A stretch of DNA of 64,000 nt from Alicyclobacillus sp. ALC3. Lineage in GTDB: Bacteria > Bacillota > Bacilli > Alicyclobacillales > Alicyclobacillaceae. Below are positions 50,874-59,529 of this stretch, piece by piece. Positions within the stretch are counted from its first letter, which is position 1, and each line of letters begins with the position of its first letter. Position numbers and translations under genes: made by a program. The stretch lies in assembly GCF_028751195.1 (NCBI RefSeq), contig NZ_CP066784.1, forward strand, positions 3,782,001 to 3,846,000, read 5' to 3'. Under the pieces are notes generated by a model that worked only from the letters and a program-made list of their open reading frames with translations, made no database searches and was not told the origin of the DNA.

Positions 50874-52214
50874 ATGGCAAAGGCAGAACCAGAGCTCGTG
50901 CAAATGTCTCGGCAAGTGAGCTCGTTCCGTTGGCCAGATGCACCAGAGGAAGAGAAGTTCTCGGTTTGCGTTCACTGCGGATTCTGTTTGGATGTGTGCC
51001 CCACGTACCAGGAGCTCAAGGACGAGAACCATTCACCGCGTGGACGGGTGCTGTTGATCAAGGAGGCAGCAGAGGGGAAACTGCCACTCGACGAGTCAGT
51101 GATTGACCCGGTGTTCACGTGTCTCGACTGTCGCGCGTGTGAGACAGTCTGTCCATCCGGGGTGCAAGTCGGGTCGCTTATTGAAACGGCTCGCGGACAG
51201 GCACACGCCGCCTACCCGCCGATTGGACGCGCTGGCGCTTTGGAGAGAGTCTTCTTGCGCGGCGTCTTTCCGCACCGTTCGCGTTTGCGTGCCATCGGCA
51301 AGTTCATTCGCTTCTACCAGCGTTCAGGACTCAGGACCATCGTTCGCAAAACAGGTGCCCTCAGTATACTGCCGCACGCGGCTCGAGAGATGGAAGCCGT
51401 GATTCCGGAGGTTGCAGCGGACATGGCGGTCGATTTGCTTCCTGAGCGAATCCCTGCGCGCGACGCCAAGAAGGGTACGGCAGTGCTGTTTACGGGGTGT
51501 GTCATGGATGTCTTTTTCGCCGCTGTGAACGAGGCGACTGCTCGCGTGGCTGTGCGCAATGGACTCGAACTTCTGGTGCCGCGGGAACAGGTCTGCTGTG
51601 GCGCGCTGCAGATTCACGCTGGCGACCGCGAACAGGCGCGCATCCTGGCCAAGACCAACATCGATGTTTTCCTCGCTACTGGAGCGGACTACCTGGTCAT
51701 CAACGCGGCAGGCTGCGGCGCCGCCCTGAAGGAGTACCCAGACTTGTTCCGGGATGACCCTATCTACGGGGAACGGGCTCGCGCCTTCTCTGCCCGTGTC
51801 CGCGACATCTCAGAGCTCTTGGTGGAGGTCGGTTTTGCAGCGCCAAAGGGACACATCAACCGGACAGTGACCTATCACGACGCCTGTCATCTCTGTCACG
51901 CGCAACACATTCGTTCGCAACCCCGCCAGCTGCTGCGAGCCATCCCTGGGCTAAAACTCGTGGAACTACCGGACTCCGAGCGGTGTTGCGGGAGTGCCGG
52001 AATTTACAACTTGACCCATCCGGACATGGCGAGCGCTCTCCTGGAGCGGAAGATGGACGATATTCCCGAAACAGCGGATGCGGTTGTTATGGGCAACCCA
52101 GGGTGTATGATGCAGATTCGGCTCGGTGTGCACAAGCGTCAGCGCGACCTCGACGTGTTACACACGGTAGAACTGCTCGATGCAGCGTATCGGAAGGAGG
52201 CGGCGGAACAGTGA
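50874..52214 (+). CDS. glcF: Glycolate oxidase iron-sulfur subunit GlcF
   Basis: A 446-residue protein with two 4Fe-4S ferredoxin motifs near the start, CVHCGFCLDVCP and CLDCRACETVCPSG, each with the following distal cysteine. Two CCG-type domains follow: VCCGALQIHAGD, and HDACHLCHAQ with ERCCGSAGIYN. It passes electrons from the flavin subunits to the quinone pool at the membrane. I start at ATG 50874, where AGGGGGG lies seven bases upstream, two bases after the glcE stop. It overlaps glcD by four bases (GTGA), so the three subunits are made together. Confidence 0.92.
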   Translation: MAKAEPELVQMSRQVSSFRWPDAPEEEKFSVCVHCGFCLDVCPTYQELKDENHSPRGRVLLIKEAAEGKLPLDESVIDPVFTCLDCRACETVCPSGVQVGSLIETARGQAHAAYPPIGRAGALERVFLRGVFPHRSRLRAIGKFIRFYQRSGLRTIVRKTGALSILPHAAREMEAVIPEVAADMAVDLLPERIPARDAKKGTAVLFTGCVMDVFFAAVNEATARVAVRNGLELLVPREQVCCGALQIHAGDREQARILAKTNIDVFLATGADYLVINAAGCGAALKEYPDLFRDDPIYGERARAFSARVRDISELLVEVGFAAPKGHINRTVTYHDACHLCHAQHIRSQPRQLLRAIPGLKLVELPDSERCCGSAGIYNLTHPDMASALLERKMDDIPETADAVVMGNPGCMMQIRLGVHKRQRDLDVLHTVELLDAAYRKEAAEQ

Positions 52215-53707
52215 CGAGCCCCGTTGAAATGGTGCGTGCGATGAAGGCGATTGTCGGGGAACAACACGTCATCCACGAGCAAAACAAGCTCCACGTGTTC
52301 AGCTGCGATGGCTACGTGGCTAGACAAGCGCTGCCGCGGGCGGTGGTGGCTCCCGCCAATACAGAGGAAGTGGCCGCTGTTGTGAAATGGCTGCACGAGC
52401 ATAAGACCCCGTTTCTCCCGCGCGGCGCTGGCACCGGATTGAGTGGGGGCGCCATCGCACTGAACAACGAAGTCGTCATCAGCCTGGTGCGGATGAATCA
52501 ACTTTTGTCGGTCGACTTCGAGAACCTGCGGGCCGTCGTGCAGCCAGGGCTTGTCAACCTGACTTTGACCAAGCAGATTATGGGCGATGGCTACTACTAC
52601 GCGCCTGACCCGTCGAGCCAGTCGGTCTGCACAATTGGCGGCAACCTGGCGGAAAACGCTGGTGGGTCGCACTGTCTGAAATACGGCGTGACGACGAACC
52701 ACATCGTGGCAGCGAAGTTCGTGTTGCCAGACGGTGAAGTCATCGACGTTGGACAGCCGTACGGCGACGCCGTTGGGTACGACATTTTGGGACTGGTCGT
52801 CGGTTCAGAAGGGACACTTGGGATCGCGACCGAGATCACGGTGAAAATCTTGAAGAAGCCACAAGCTGTGCAGACCGCGCTGGCGATGTTTGACAGAGTG
52901 GAAGACGCCTCCAACACCGTGAGTGCGGTCATCGGGACGGGCATCATTCCTGCCGCGATTGAGATGATGGACCAACTTGCGATGCAGGCGGTCGACAAGA
53001 GCAACTTCCACGTCGGCTACCCGCCGGATATTGAAGCTGTGCTGCTGATTGAAGTGGACGGACTTGCGGCGGGGGTAGAGGAAGACGCTGAGCGTGTCGT
53101 CGAGATCTGCAGGCAGAACCACGTACGCACCGTGAAAATCGCGGCGAGCACGGATGAACGGGCGCTGTGGTGGAGCAGCCGCAAGATGGCGTTTGGCGCC
53201 ACGGGGCGCATTTCCCCAGACTACCTCGTACAGGACGGTGTCATCCCGCGCTCGCGTTTGACCGAGGTGCTTCAACGGATCACGGAAATCAGCCGGGAGT
53301 CAGGTCTGCGCATCGCCAACGTATTTCACGCAGGCGACGGCAACTTGCACCCGCTCATCTGCTACGATGGACGGGTACCGGGCGAGACAGAAAAGGCCAT
53401 CCGCGTCGGTTCTGAGGTGCTCCACGTCTGCGTCGACGTGGGCGGGACAATTACCGGCGAACACGGCGTGGGGATTGAAAAGATCGAAGACATGCGCTAC
53501 CAGTTTCGCGACGAGGAAATCGCAGCCCAAATGGCCATCCGCAGAGCTTTCAACCCGGATGACCTGTGCAACGCCGGAAAGCTCATCCCGGAACCGGCTC
53601 GCTGCGTCGAAGTGAAGCACGCACAGCGCATCATCGAGCAGAACCTTGAAGTCTTTAGCGGGTTTCAGGAACAGACTGCTGTGACTGCGCCGGACTCAAC
53701 ATGCTAA
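52211..53707 (+). CDS. glcD: Glycolate oxidase catalytic subunit GlcD
   Basis: A 498-residue flavoenzyme that oxidises glycolate (or D-lactate) to glyoxylate (or pyruvate). The PCMH FAD domain has PFLPRGAGTGLSGGAIAL, CTIGGNLAENAGGSHCLKYGVTTNHI and GLVVGSEGTLGIATEITVKIL. The C-terminal domain has VFHAGDGNLHPLICYD with the metal or substrate histidines, GGTITGEHGVGIEK and RRAFNPDDLCNAGKLIP. GTG 52211 with AAGGAGG ten bases upstream is chosen; the longer open frame is shadow. GlcD needs GlcE and GlcF for activity in E. coli. The set here is complete. Confidence 0.94.
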   Translation: MTSPVEMVRAMKAIVGEQHVIHEQNKLHVFSCDGYVARQALPRAVVAPANTEEVAAVVKWLHEHKTPFLPRGAGTGLSGGAIALNNEVVISLVRMNQLLSVDFENLRAVVQPGLVNLTLTKQIMGDGYYYAPDPSSQSVCTIGGNLAENAGGSHCLKYGVTTNHIVAAKFVLPDGEVIDVGQPYGDAVGYDILGLVVGSEGTLGIATEITVKILKKPQAVQTALAMFDRVEDASNTVSAVIGTGIIPAAIEMMDQLAMQAVDKSNFHVGYPPDIEAVLLIEVDGLAAGVEEDAERVVEICRQNHVRTVKIAASTDERALWWSSRKMAFGATGRISPDYLVQDGVIPRSRLTEVLQRITEISRESGLRIANVFHAGDGNLHPLICYDGRVPGETEKAIRVGSEVLHVCVDVGGTITGEHGVGIEKIEDMRYQFRDEEIAAQMAIRRAFNPDDLCNAGKLIPEPARCVEVKHAQRIIEQNLEVFSGFQEQTAVTAPDSTC

Positions 53708-53731
53708 GAGCAGACGAGGAGTGACAGCGAG

Positions 53732-54511
53732 ATGGATGACTACACAGTCAAGTCGGTGGACAAAGCCTTTGCTCTGCTCGAAGTGGTGAGTGAGTATCCG
53801 AATGGCGTGAGCATTACCGAGCTCGCCAACCACGTCGGGATGTACAAAAGTACGGTGCACCGCCTACTCACCACCATGATGCGGCACCGTGCCATTGAAC
53901 AGGACAGCGAGACCGGCCGCTACAAACTTGGGTATGGTGTGCTTGACCTCGGTATGCGATTGCTGTCATCGATCGACTTGCGCGCGGAAGCGCTACCGTA
54001 CCTGAAGGAATTGTCCGCACAGGTCAACGAGGTCGTCCATCTGGCATTCCTTGACCAGGGTGAAGTGGTGTACATTGAAAAGGTTGAAAGCGCGCAGACA
54101 ATCCGGATGCATTCCCGAGTTGGGACACGCGTACCGGTGCACGCCACGGGACTTGGCAAAGCGATTCTGGCCTTACTGCCCCGGCCCGAGCAGGTTCGCA
54201 TCATCGAGCGCTACGGCCTGCCGCGGCTGACAGAACACACTGTGACAGAGCGCGAATCGTTCTTGCGTTCCCTTGAGACGACGCGGGAGACTGGATTTGC
54301 TTTTGACTTCGAGGAACACGAACTCGGCGTGTGCTGTGTCGCAGCGCCAATCCGCGACAGTGCCGGACGAGTTGTAGCGGCGTGCAGTGTGTCGGGACCG
54401 AGCATTCGCTTGGACCAGCGCCGGTTACATAATCTGGTCCAGCCAGTGAAAGAGACCGCGGCGGCAATTTCGGCTAGACTCGGGTACTCACTCGTACCCG
54501 GTCGGTTGTAG
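53732..54511 (+). CDS. IclR family transcriptional regulator
   Basis: A 259-residue DNA-binding protein. The N-terminal winged helix (residues about 4-65) has YTVKSVDKAFALLEVV and the helix-turn-helix ITELANHVGMYKSTVHRLLTTM. The C-terminal GAF-like effector domain (about 80-250) has LHLAFLDQGEVVYIEKVES, the R-VGTRVPVHATGLGKAILA block and GVCCVAAPIRDSAGRVVAACSVSGP. IclR members often respond to small organic acids such as glyoxylate. It is the last gene of the glcEFD transcript, 24 bases behind glcD. It is the best candidate to bind the 25-bp motif at 49483-49507 and 47556-47580. Confidence 0.9.
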   Translation: MDDYTVKSVDKAFALLEVVSEYPNGVSITELANHVGMYKSTVHRLLTTMMRHRAIEQDSETGRYKLGYGVLDLGMRLLSSIDLRAEALPYLKELSAQVNEVVHLAFLDQGEVVYIEKVESAQTIRMHSRVGTRVPVHATGLGKAILALLPRPEQVRIIERYGLPRLTEHTVTERESFLRSLETTRETGFAFDFEEHELGVCCVAAPIRDSAGRVVAACSVSGPSIRLDQRRLHNLVQPVKETAAAISARLGYSLVPGRL

Positions 54512-54532
54512 TGGAGAGAAGGAGGAGTTTTT

Positions 54533-55450
54533 GTGGCAGAAGGATGGACAACAAGGTCGCTATCGGACCAAAGCGGTCGGCGCATACTCGTAACAGGAGC
54601 GAACAGTGGCATTGGCTTTGAAGCGGCCAGAGCACTCGCAGCGAAAGGCGCGGAGGTGATTCTCGCCGTTCGCAACATTGAACGCGGCGAAACGGCGAGG
54701 AAGACCATTTTAACGGAATACCCGCAGGCGCAAGTGCAGGTGATGTCGCTCGACCTCTCGAACCAGGCGCGCGTCCGCTCGTTTGCGTCCGAGTTCACCG
54801 CGCGCTACGACCGTTTGGACGTGTTGATCAACAACGCTGGCGTCATGGCGCCGCCCTACACCCGCACTGAGGACGGCTTCGAACTTCAGTTTGGCACCAA
54901 TCACTTGGGTCACTTTGCCTTAACCGGACTCATTTTGCCGACGCTGCAGAATGTCTCAGGCTCGAGAGTGGTAGTCGTCAGCAGTTTGGCACACCAAGGA
55001 GGGCAAATCTATTTTGACAACCTGGACGGGAACAAGGGCTATAAACGTTGGGCGTTTTATAGTCAAAGTAAGCTCGCAAACCTCTTGTTCATGCGCGAAC
55101 TCGAGCGAAGGCTCCGCGCTGCGGGTGCTCAGACGATAGCTGCCGCATGTCACCCAGGATTTGCGTCGACTCAGTTGGTGAAAAACGGCATGGGTGGATT
55201 TACGGCTTGGCTGTCGAAACCATTTGGTCAGAGTGCTGAAGCGGGTGCGCTGCCGACTCTCTTCGTCGCGACGGACAAGAGTATCCACGGCGGCGAGTAC
55301 ATTGGACCAACCGGATGGCGCGGTATGCGCGGTGCACCGGGGCCGTCGCCCTCAACGTCGGTGTCCAACGACATGAAGCTTGCAGGGCGGTTGTGGAAGG
55401 TATCTGAGCAGATGACGGGAGTCACGTACGCGTCCCTTTCGACAAGCTGA
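54533..55450 (+). CDS. Short-chain dehydrogenase, retinol-dehydrogenase-like
   Basis: A 305-residue enzyme with the complete SDR set: TGANSGIGFE for the cofactor, NNAGVM, the catalytic serine in VVVVSSLAH and YSQSK (Tyr and Lys) near residue 175. The layout is that of the retinol-dehydrogenase-like extended group, which uses NADP and often has broad aldehyde or ketone substrates. GTG 54533 follows GGAGGAG. It is 22 bases behind the IclR gene, so it may be read through from the glycolate operon, but no direct link to glycolate is evident. Substrate unknown. Confidence 0.85.
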   Translation: MAEGWTTRSLSDQSGRRILVTGANSGIGFEAARALAAKGAEVILAVRNIERGETARKTILTEYPQAQVQVMSLDLSNQARVRSFASEFTARYDRLDVLINNAGVMAPPYTRTEDGFELQFGTNHLGHFALTGLILPTLQNVSGSRVVVVSSLAHQGGQIYFDNLDGNKGYKRWAFYSQSKLANLLFMRELERRLRAAGAQTIAAACHPGFASTQLVKNGMGGFTAWLSKPFGQSAEAGALPTLFVATDKSIHGGEYIGPTGWRGMRGAPGPSPSTSVSNDMKLAGRLWKVSEQMTGVTYASLSTS

Positions 55451-55489
55451 CATTGGCGTAACCTGATGCTGGTGAGGGGTGCCCGTGGC

Positions 55490-56806
55490 CTAATGTGCAG
55501 AGAGTGCCGCGGGTTCACCAGTGCGAGGTTGCCGAAAGAGAATCCAGACGCTGCTAGCGAACGTGATCAGTTGGACAGCGTACATGGGTGCGTCGAGCCA
55601 ATAGATTTTTGGGATGTGTTTGACCAACTCGTTAATGGAGTAAGTCACTGGAAGCGACATCAGGGCAAGGCTGAGCACCGCCCCAGCCCACAGCACGAAC
55701 GACGTTGTCGAAGCTGAGGTGACAGTGGGAGCACCACGCACAAACGCCTTGGCATTGGCCGCTGCCTTGAGCAGAACGAGGACGGCAGGCAGCGCAAGGA
55801 CCATGTGGATCTGCTCCACCAACGGCGAAAACAAGAGCGGAGTCAAACAGGCGAGCGCCATGTCCGCTACAGGGTGCGGCTTCGTACGCAGTAGCGTCCA
55901 CAAAATGACAAGCCCGACGACGAGCGCGTAACCGACGAAGGTGATTCGCAGTGCCGACGCGCTTGCTGGCAAGGCGTGATGCAACGCAAACAACTGCAAC
56001 AGGCCGAGCAGTGACTGGTTGTAGGGTGCAGGACCGTTGCGCATGCTCGTCTGCCCAAACTGGATGAAGTGTGTGACATAGTGCTGGAGCGGCTCGACCC
56101 CTACGAAGAGGACGGCCACTGCCGTCAAAAGCAGAGTTGTAGCCAGTGCGGATGCTGCCGTGCGCCACTGCTTGCGCAAAAGCAGATAGACGACAACGGC
56201 GATTGGCGTCACTTTGAAGGCGATGGCTAGCCCGAGAGGTACGCCCGCCAGCCAAGTATGAGGTCGCCTGCGCAGGATGGCGAACGTTGCGATGATAGAG
56301 AATAGTAGCACACAGTCGACGTTTGCGAACCCGGCGTCAAGAATGAACGGGGTGAGTACTGCCGTCATAAGCGCAAGTCCGATGGCCGGTTGAAAACGGA
56401 TGTTTGGCCAAAGCATTCGCGTGAGCACGACCACGGCGGCGCCGTAGGATACCACCTCGATGATCAACCAGAGGATGAGGGATACATAGAAGGGAAGCAA
56501 ACCGAGAAAAGACCAAAAAAGCGCAAACTGTGGCGGGTAGACGTACTGGTCGTAGACAATCACGGGGTAGCCTAAGCCGTGCAGGTACATCTGCTGCAGC
56601 GTGCTGTTGTACAGGGCGGCAACGCTCTGAGGATGTAGCACGTGATTAAATGCATAGTAGAAAATTGCGTAGTCGTACCCGAACAGGCGCAGACGGATTA
56701 GCGCCTGCCACTCGATGTTGATGAGTCCCCCAGCGATGACGGCAAGGATGGTCCACATAATTGTCTGGCGCAGTGTGCGTGCGTCGACCTTCAGATTTTG
56801 AAACAC
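55490..56806 (-). CDS. GT87-like (DUF2029) polyprenyl-sugar mannosyltransferase-type membrane protein
   Basis: A 438-residue protein with about eleven helices. The first outer loop GYDYAIFYYAFNHVLHPQSVAALYN has the aromatic-acidic layout of GT-C enzymes, and VYPPQFALFW, LAIAFKVTPIAVVVYLLL and YNQSLLGLLQLF are GT87 hallmarks. GT87 enzymes transfer mannose from polyprenyl-phosphate-mannose to surface glycans. GTG 56806 with GGAGGGG upstream is the best start; the open frame extends 29 residues further without a site. It converges with the SDR gene. No sugar substrate can be derived. Confidence 0.75.
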   Translation of the reverse strand: MFQNLKVDARTLRQTIMWTILAVIAGGLINIEWQALIRLRLFGYDYAIFYYAFNHVLHPQSVAALYNSTLQQMYLHGLGYPVIVYDQYVYPPQFALFWSFLGLLPFYVSLILWLIIEVVSYGAAVVVLTRMLWPNIRFQPAIGLALMTAVLTPFILDAGFANVDCVLLFSIIATFAILRRRPHTWLAGVPLGLAIAFKVTPIAVVVYLLLRKQWRTAASALATTLLLTAVAVLFVGVEPLQHYVTHFIQFGQTSMRNGPAPYNQSLLGLLQLFALHHALPASASALRITFVGYALVVGLVILWTLLRTKPHPVADMALACLTPLLFSPLVEQIHMVLALPAVLVLLKAAANAKAFVRGAPTVTSASTTSFVLWAGAVLSLALMSLPVTYSINELVKHIPKIYWLDAPMYAVQLITFASSVWILFRQPRTGEPAALSAH

Positions 56807-57028
56807 AAGACCCCTCCAAAGTATCGACGTCTCTGTAAAGTTCAATCCGGTAGCATTCGAGCCTATTCTGTGAGCAGGTTGAAAACTTGTCAAGGAGGCT
56901 CCATAAGAACTTCATGGTGTCTTCAATGATTTTTGACCATCCTTCAATCGCGCCCGGATATACTTGGACACTGTAAGGCCCAATCGGACGATTGCGGGGT
57001 TGGGCTTGTCCGTCAAGGAGGTATGACA
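56807..57028. other. Divergent intergenic region
   Basis: A 222-base gap between the minus-strand GT87-like gene and the plus-strand FMN-binding gene. It must hold both promoters. An AAGGAGG at 56892 is not followed by a gene of any length. Confidence 0.4.
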
Positions 57029-57628
57029 GTGGCCGGCAGGATGAGTAACAGGTTTGTGGCCTTGGCCTCAGCCGCCGTAGGTGCGGTGTACGTTGCAGGG
57101 TATGTTTTGACGAATTCAGGCAACACGGCATTAGCCTCAAGTCAGGCTGTGCCGATTTCCGGGCCGAGCGCAACGCAGTCGCCTTCTTCTAGCTCACAGC
57201 ACAGCGGAGGTGGGGGGACGAGCTCCACAAATGGGGGCGGGTCCAACAAGTCGACCACACCGTCCGGAGGTTCATCCAACAAAAGTACCTCGAAAAAGGG
57301 GTCCACAGGGAGTTCGACCACATCAACATCGAGCGCTTCGCAGCACAAGTATTTAGACGGAACATACAACGGCACGGGCACAAACCCAATTGGAAGTGTG
57401 TCTGTGGCGTTAAAGATTAAAGGCGGCAAAATCACCAACGTCCAGATCACACAGTGTCTCACACACTACCCGGAAGCTTACATTGACCCGGTTTTACCGC
57501 AAGAGGTTGTGCAGAGGCAGTCTTACCAGGTCACCATCGTCACTGGCGCGACTCTCAGTACGTACGACTTCGCCTACGCAGTCTATCAGGCATTAAACAA
57601 GGCAAAGAATCCTCACTATAAAGCCTGA
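57029..57628 (+). CDS. Exported FMN-binding domain protein (covalent flavin carrier)
   Basis: A 199-residue protein with an N-terminal helix (FVALASAAVGAVYVAGYVL) that serves as signal or anchor, a long Ser/Gly/Thr/Lys-rich linker (about 40-105) and a C-terminal FMN_bind domain (about 110-199). The domain shows KYLDGTYNGTG, VSVALKIKGGKITNVQI and the flavinylation motif VTGATLST, in which T175 should receive FMN through a phosphoester bond. GTG 57029 is seven bases behind AAGGAGG; the ATG six bases earlier is too close. The next gene encodes ApbE, the enzyme that attaches FMN, so this is its likely substrate. Confidence 0.85.
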   Translation: MAGRMSNRFVALASAAVGAVYVAGYVLTNSGNTALASSQAVPISGPSATQSPSSSSQHSGGGGTSSTNGGGSNKSTTPSGGSSNKSTSKKGSTGSSTTSTSSASQHKYLDGTYNGTGTNPIGSVSVALKIKGGKITNVQITQCLTHYPEAYIDPVLPQEVVQRQSYQVTIVTGATLSTYDFAYAVYQALNKAKNPHYKA

Positions 57629-57651
57629 TAGTATCGAGAGGAGGGGCGACC

Positions 57652-58605
57652 ATGGCTGTGCAAACACGGCAAGTTCACTTGTGGCAGAAATCCGCGCTGT
57701 GCATGGGAACGTTGGTGCGTTTACAGGTCGTCACTTCTCGGCCGCAGGCTGACGTACAAGCGGCCATGGACGACGCCTTCGATTTGATGAGACAGGTCGA
57801 AGCGGCGTGTACACGGTTTGATCCCGACAGCGAACTGATGCAGTTGTCTCGCACGGTCGGCCGCGCGGTTCCCGTCACACAGGCCTTGTTCTCTGCTCTG
57901 GAGTTCGCGCTTGAAGTCGCGAATTACACGGACGGTCGCTTTGACCCTACAGTCGGGCGGGCTATGGAGCAAAGCGGCTTTGACCGGCATTACTTAACCG
58001 GCGAAACTGTGCAGTCGACGTGGTCAAGCGAGGATGGAAGTTGGCGTGACATTGAGTTAGACGCTGCCGCAAGGACTGTATTGCTGAAGAAACCGGTGGT
58101 CCTTGACTTGGGAGCCGTGGCGAAGGGGCTGGCGGTGGACTTGGCCGCTGAAACTTTGCGGGCATTTGACTTGCAAGGATTCTCCATCAACGCCGGTGGG
58201 GATGTGTATGTTTCGGGCCGCGACGAGTTCGGTGAGCCTTGGCTTGTTGGCGTTCAACACCCTACAAAGAAGGACGAACAGATTGCTTGCTTGCGCTTGA
58301 CAGACTGTGCGGTTTGCACCTCTGGGAGCTATGAGCGGAGGAGCCCGTTTCGTGATGACACTTTTCACATCTTGCGGACGGACACACTCGAGTCCCCAAC
58401 CGGTCTGACGAGTCTGTCGGCGATTGGACCGTACGCTATGATGTGTGATGCCTTTTCAACAGCGGCCTACTTGTATGGAGTCCAAGAGGGGTTGGAATTA
58501 CTCCAAGAAGTAGACCTAGCAGGTATAGCTGTGACCGACACACTGCGGGTTGAAATGACTGAATCCGCCGGGAGGTACCTATGGGACAACAGAGTGGGAA
58601 TGTGA
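57652..58605 (+). CDS. apbE: FAD:protein FMN transferase
   Basis: A 317-residue ApbE. Motifs in order: the early MGTLVRLQVV, the CTRFDPDSELMQLSR region, GRFDPTVGRAMEQSGFD, VLDLGAVAKGLAVDLAAETLR (DxGxxAKG, typical of ApbE), FSINAGGDVYVSGRD and the metal-binding DAFSTAAYL near the end. It transfers FMN from FAD to a threonine of a target protein outside the membrane. No clear signal peptide or lipobox is present, unlike many secreted ApbEs. It stands 23 bases behind the FMN-binding gene and overlaps the RnfD-like gene by 25 bases. Confidence 0.93.
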   Translation: MAVQTRQVHLWQKSALCMGTLVRLQVVTSRPQADVQAAMDDAFDLMRQVEAACTRFDPDSELMQLSRTVGRAVPVTQALFSALEFALEVANYTDGRFDPTVGRAMEQSGFDRHYLTGETVQSTWSSEDGSWRDIELDAAARTVLLKKPVVLDLGAVAKGLAVDLAAETLRAFDLQGFSINAGGDVYVSGRDEFGEPWLVGVQHPTKKDEQIACLRLTDCAVCTSGSYERRSPFRDDTFHILRTDTLESPTGLTSLSAIGPYAMMCDAFSTAAYLYGVQEGLELLQEVDLAGIAVTDTLRVEMTESAGRYLWDNRVGM

Positions 58606-59504
58606 ATCAGACTCGACAGGCGAATGGTGGAGCGCAGCCAGCTGTGGCTCGCCAGAGCCCAGCTCAACTGAACGCTCTGCAGAAGTATCTAAAGACGCCA
58701 AAGGGTTACGTGCTTATTTTACTGCTCATCTTGATGGCCATCGACACCGCTTTGTACGCACCGGACCGGCAAGGTATTTTGAACGTAGCCGTGGCAATGG
58801 CGACTGCAGTTGTGATTGATTTGATCGTGGCTCTATTACGTGGTCAAAGCAAACGTCTGTTGTCAGACGGTGGGCTTGTTACCGGCGCGATTATCGGATT
58901 GGTACTTGCCCCGTCCGTGTCCGTACCGATTACGATGATTACGACTGCTGTTGCGGTTGCATCGAAACACGTGCTTAAGAGCGGGCGGAAACCGTGGTTT
59001 AACCCTGCTGCAATCGGCCTCCTGTTTAGTTCTGTCGTGCTTCATACTGGGCAGAGTTGGTGGGGCGACTTGGCCGATTTGCACCCGTTGGAAATCGTGT
59101 TTGTGATTGTCATTGGGTATTTAATCACCAGCCGCATCAACAAGTTCCCACAGGTGCTCAGTTTTCTTGGCGCGTACTTTGCCATCCTGGCTGTTACCGG
59201 TTTACTGCACTGGGGGCACGCTGCTTTCACTCCCGGTGATGCGCTGCGCTGGCCACTCATCAACTCGGCGCTGTTCATGGCTTTCTTCATGTTGACGGAC
59301 CCGCCCACGTCGCCTGGAAAGTACAAGGACCAGGTGTGGTTTGGGGTTATCACGGGTGCGGTTGGAACTTTGATCTACCTGCTGTTTGGCGGACTAAACT
59401 ACTGGCTCATTGCTCTTCTCGTCGCAAATGCTTGGAAAGCCTGGGCAAGTCGTCAAGTGGTTTCGAGCACATTGAAAGAGCCGGTGCAGCGGGCGACGGG
59501 CTGA
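58581..59504 (+). CDS. RnfD/NqrB-like membrane protein
   Basis: A 307-residue membrane protein with about eight helices after a polar N-terminal tail of about 40 residues. GLVTGAIIGLVLAPSVSVPI, KPWFNPAAIGLLFSSVVL (the FNP-A motif of the family) and FFMLTDPPTSP identify the NqrB/RnfD/RnfE fold. In Rnf and Nqr complexes this subunit carries FMN and passes electrons through the membrane. I see no S-G-A-T flavinylation site in this copy, so it may rely on the neighbouring FMN-binding protein. No other Rnf or Nqr gene is nearby. ATG 58581 follows GGGAGG. This is the last gene of the module. Confidence 0.87.
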   Translation: MGQQSGNVNQTRQANGGAQPAVARQSPAQLNALQKYLKTPKGYVLILLLILMAIDTALYAPDRQGILNVAVAMATAVVIDLIVALLRGQSKRLLSDGGLVTGAIIGLVLAPSVSVPITMITTAVAVASKHVLKSGRKPWFNPAAIGLLFSSVVLHTGQSWWGDLADLHPLEIVFVIVIGYLITSRINKFPQVLSFLGAYFAILAVTGLLHWGHAAFTPGDALRWPLINSALFMAFFMLTDPPTSPGKYKDQVWFGVITGAVGTLIYLLFGGLNYWLIALLVANAWKAWASRQVVSSTLKEPVQRATG

Positions 59505-59529
59505 ACAGGCTCCACGCCGCCGTCTTTGA

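Noticed and set aside
57652-59504. Complete Rnf or Nqr complex
   Set aside because: Only an RnfD/NqrB-like protein, an FMN-binding protein and ApbE are present; RnfABCEG or the other Nqr subunits are absent.
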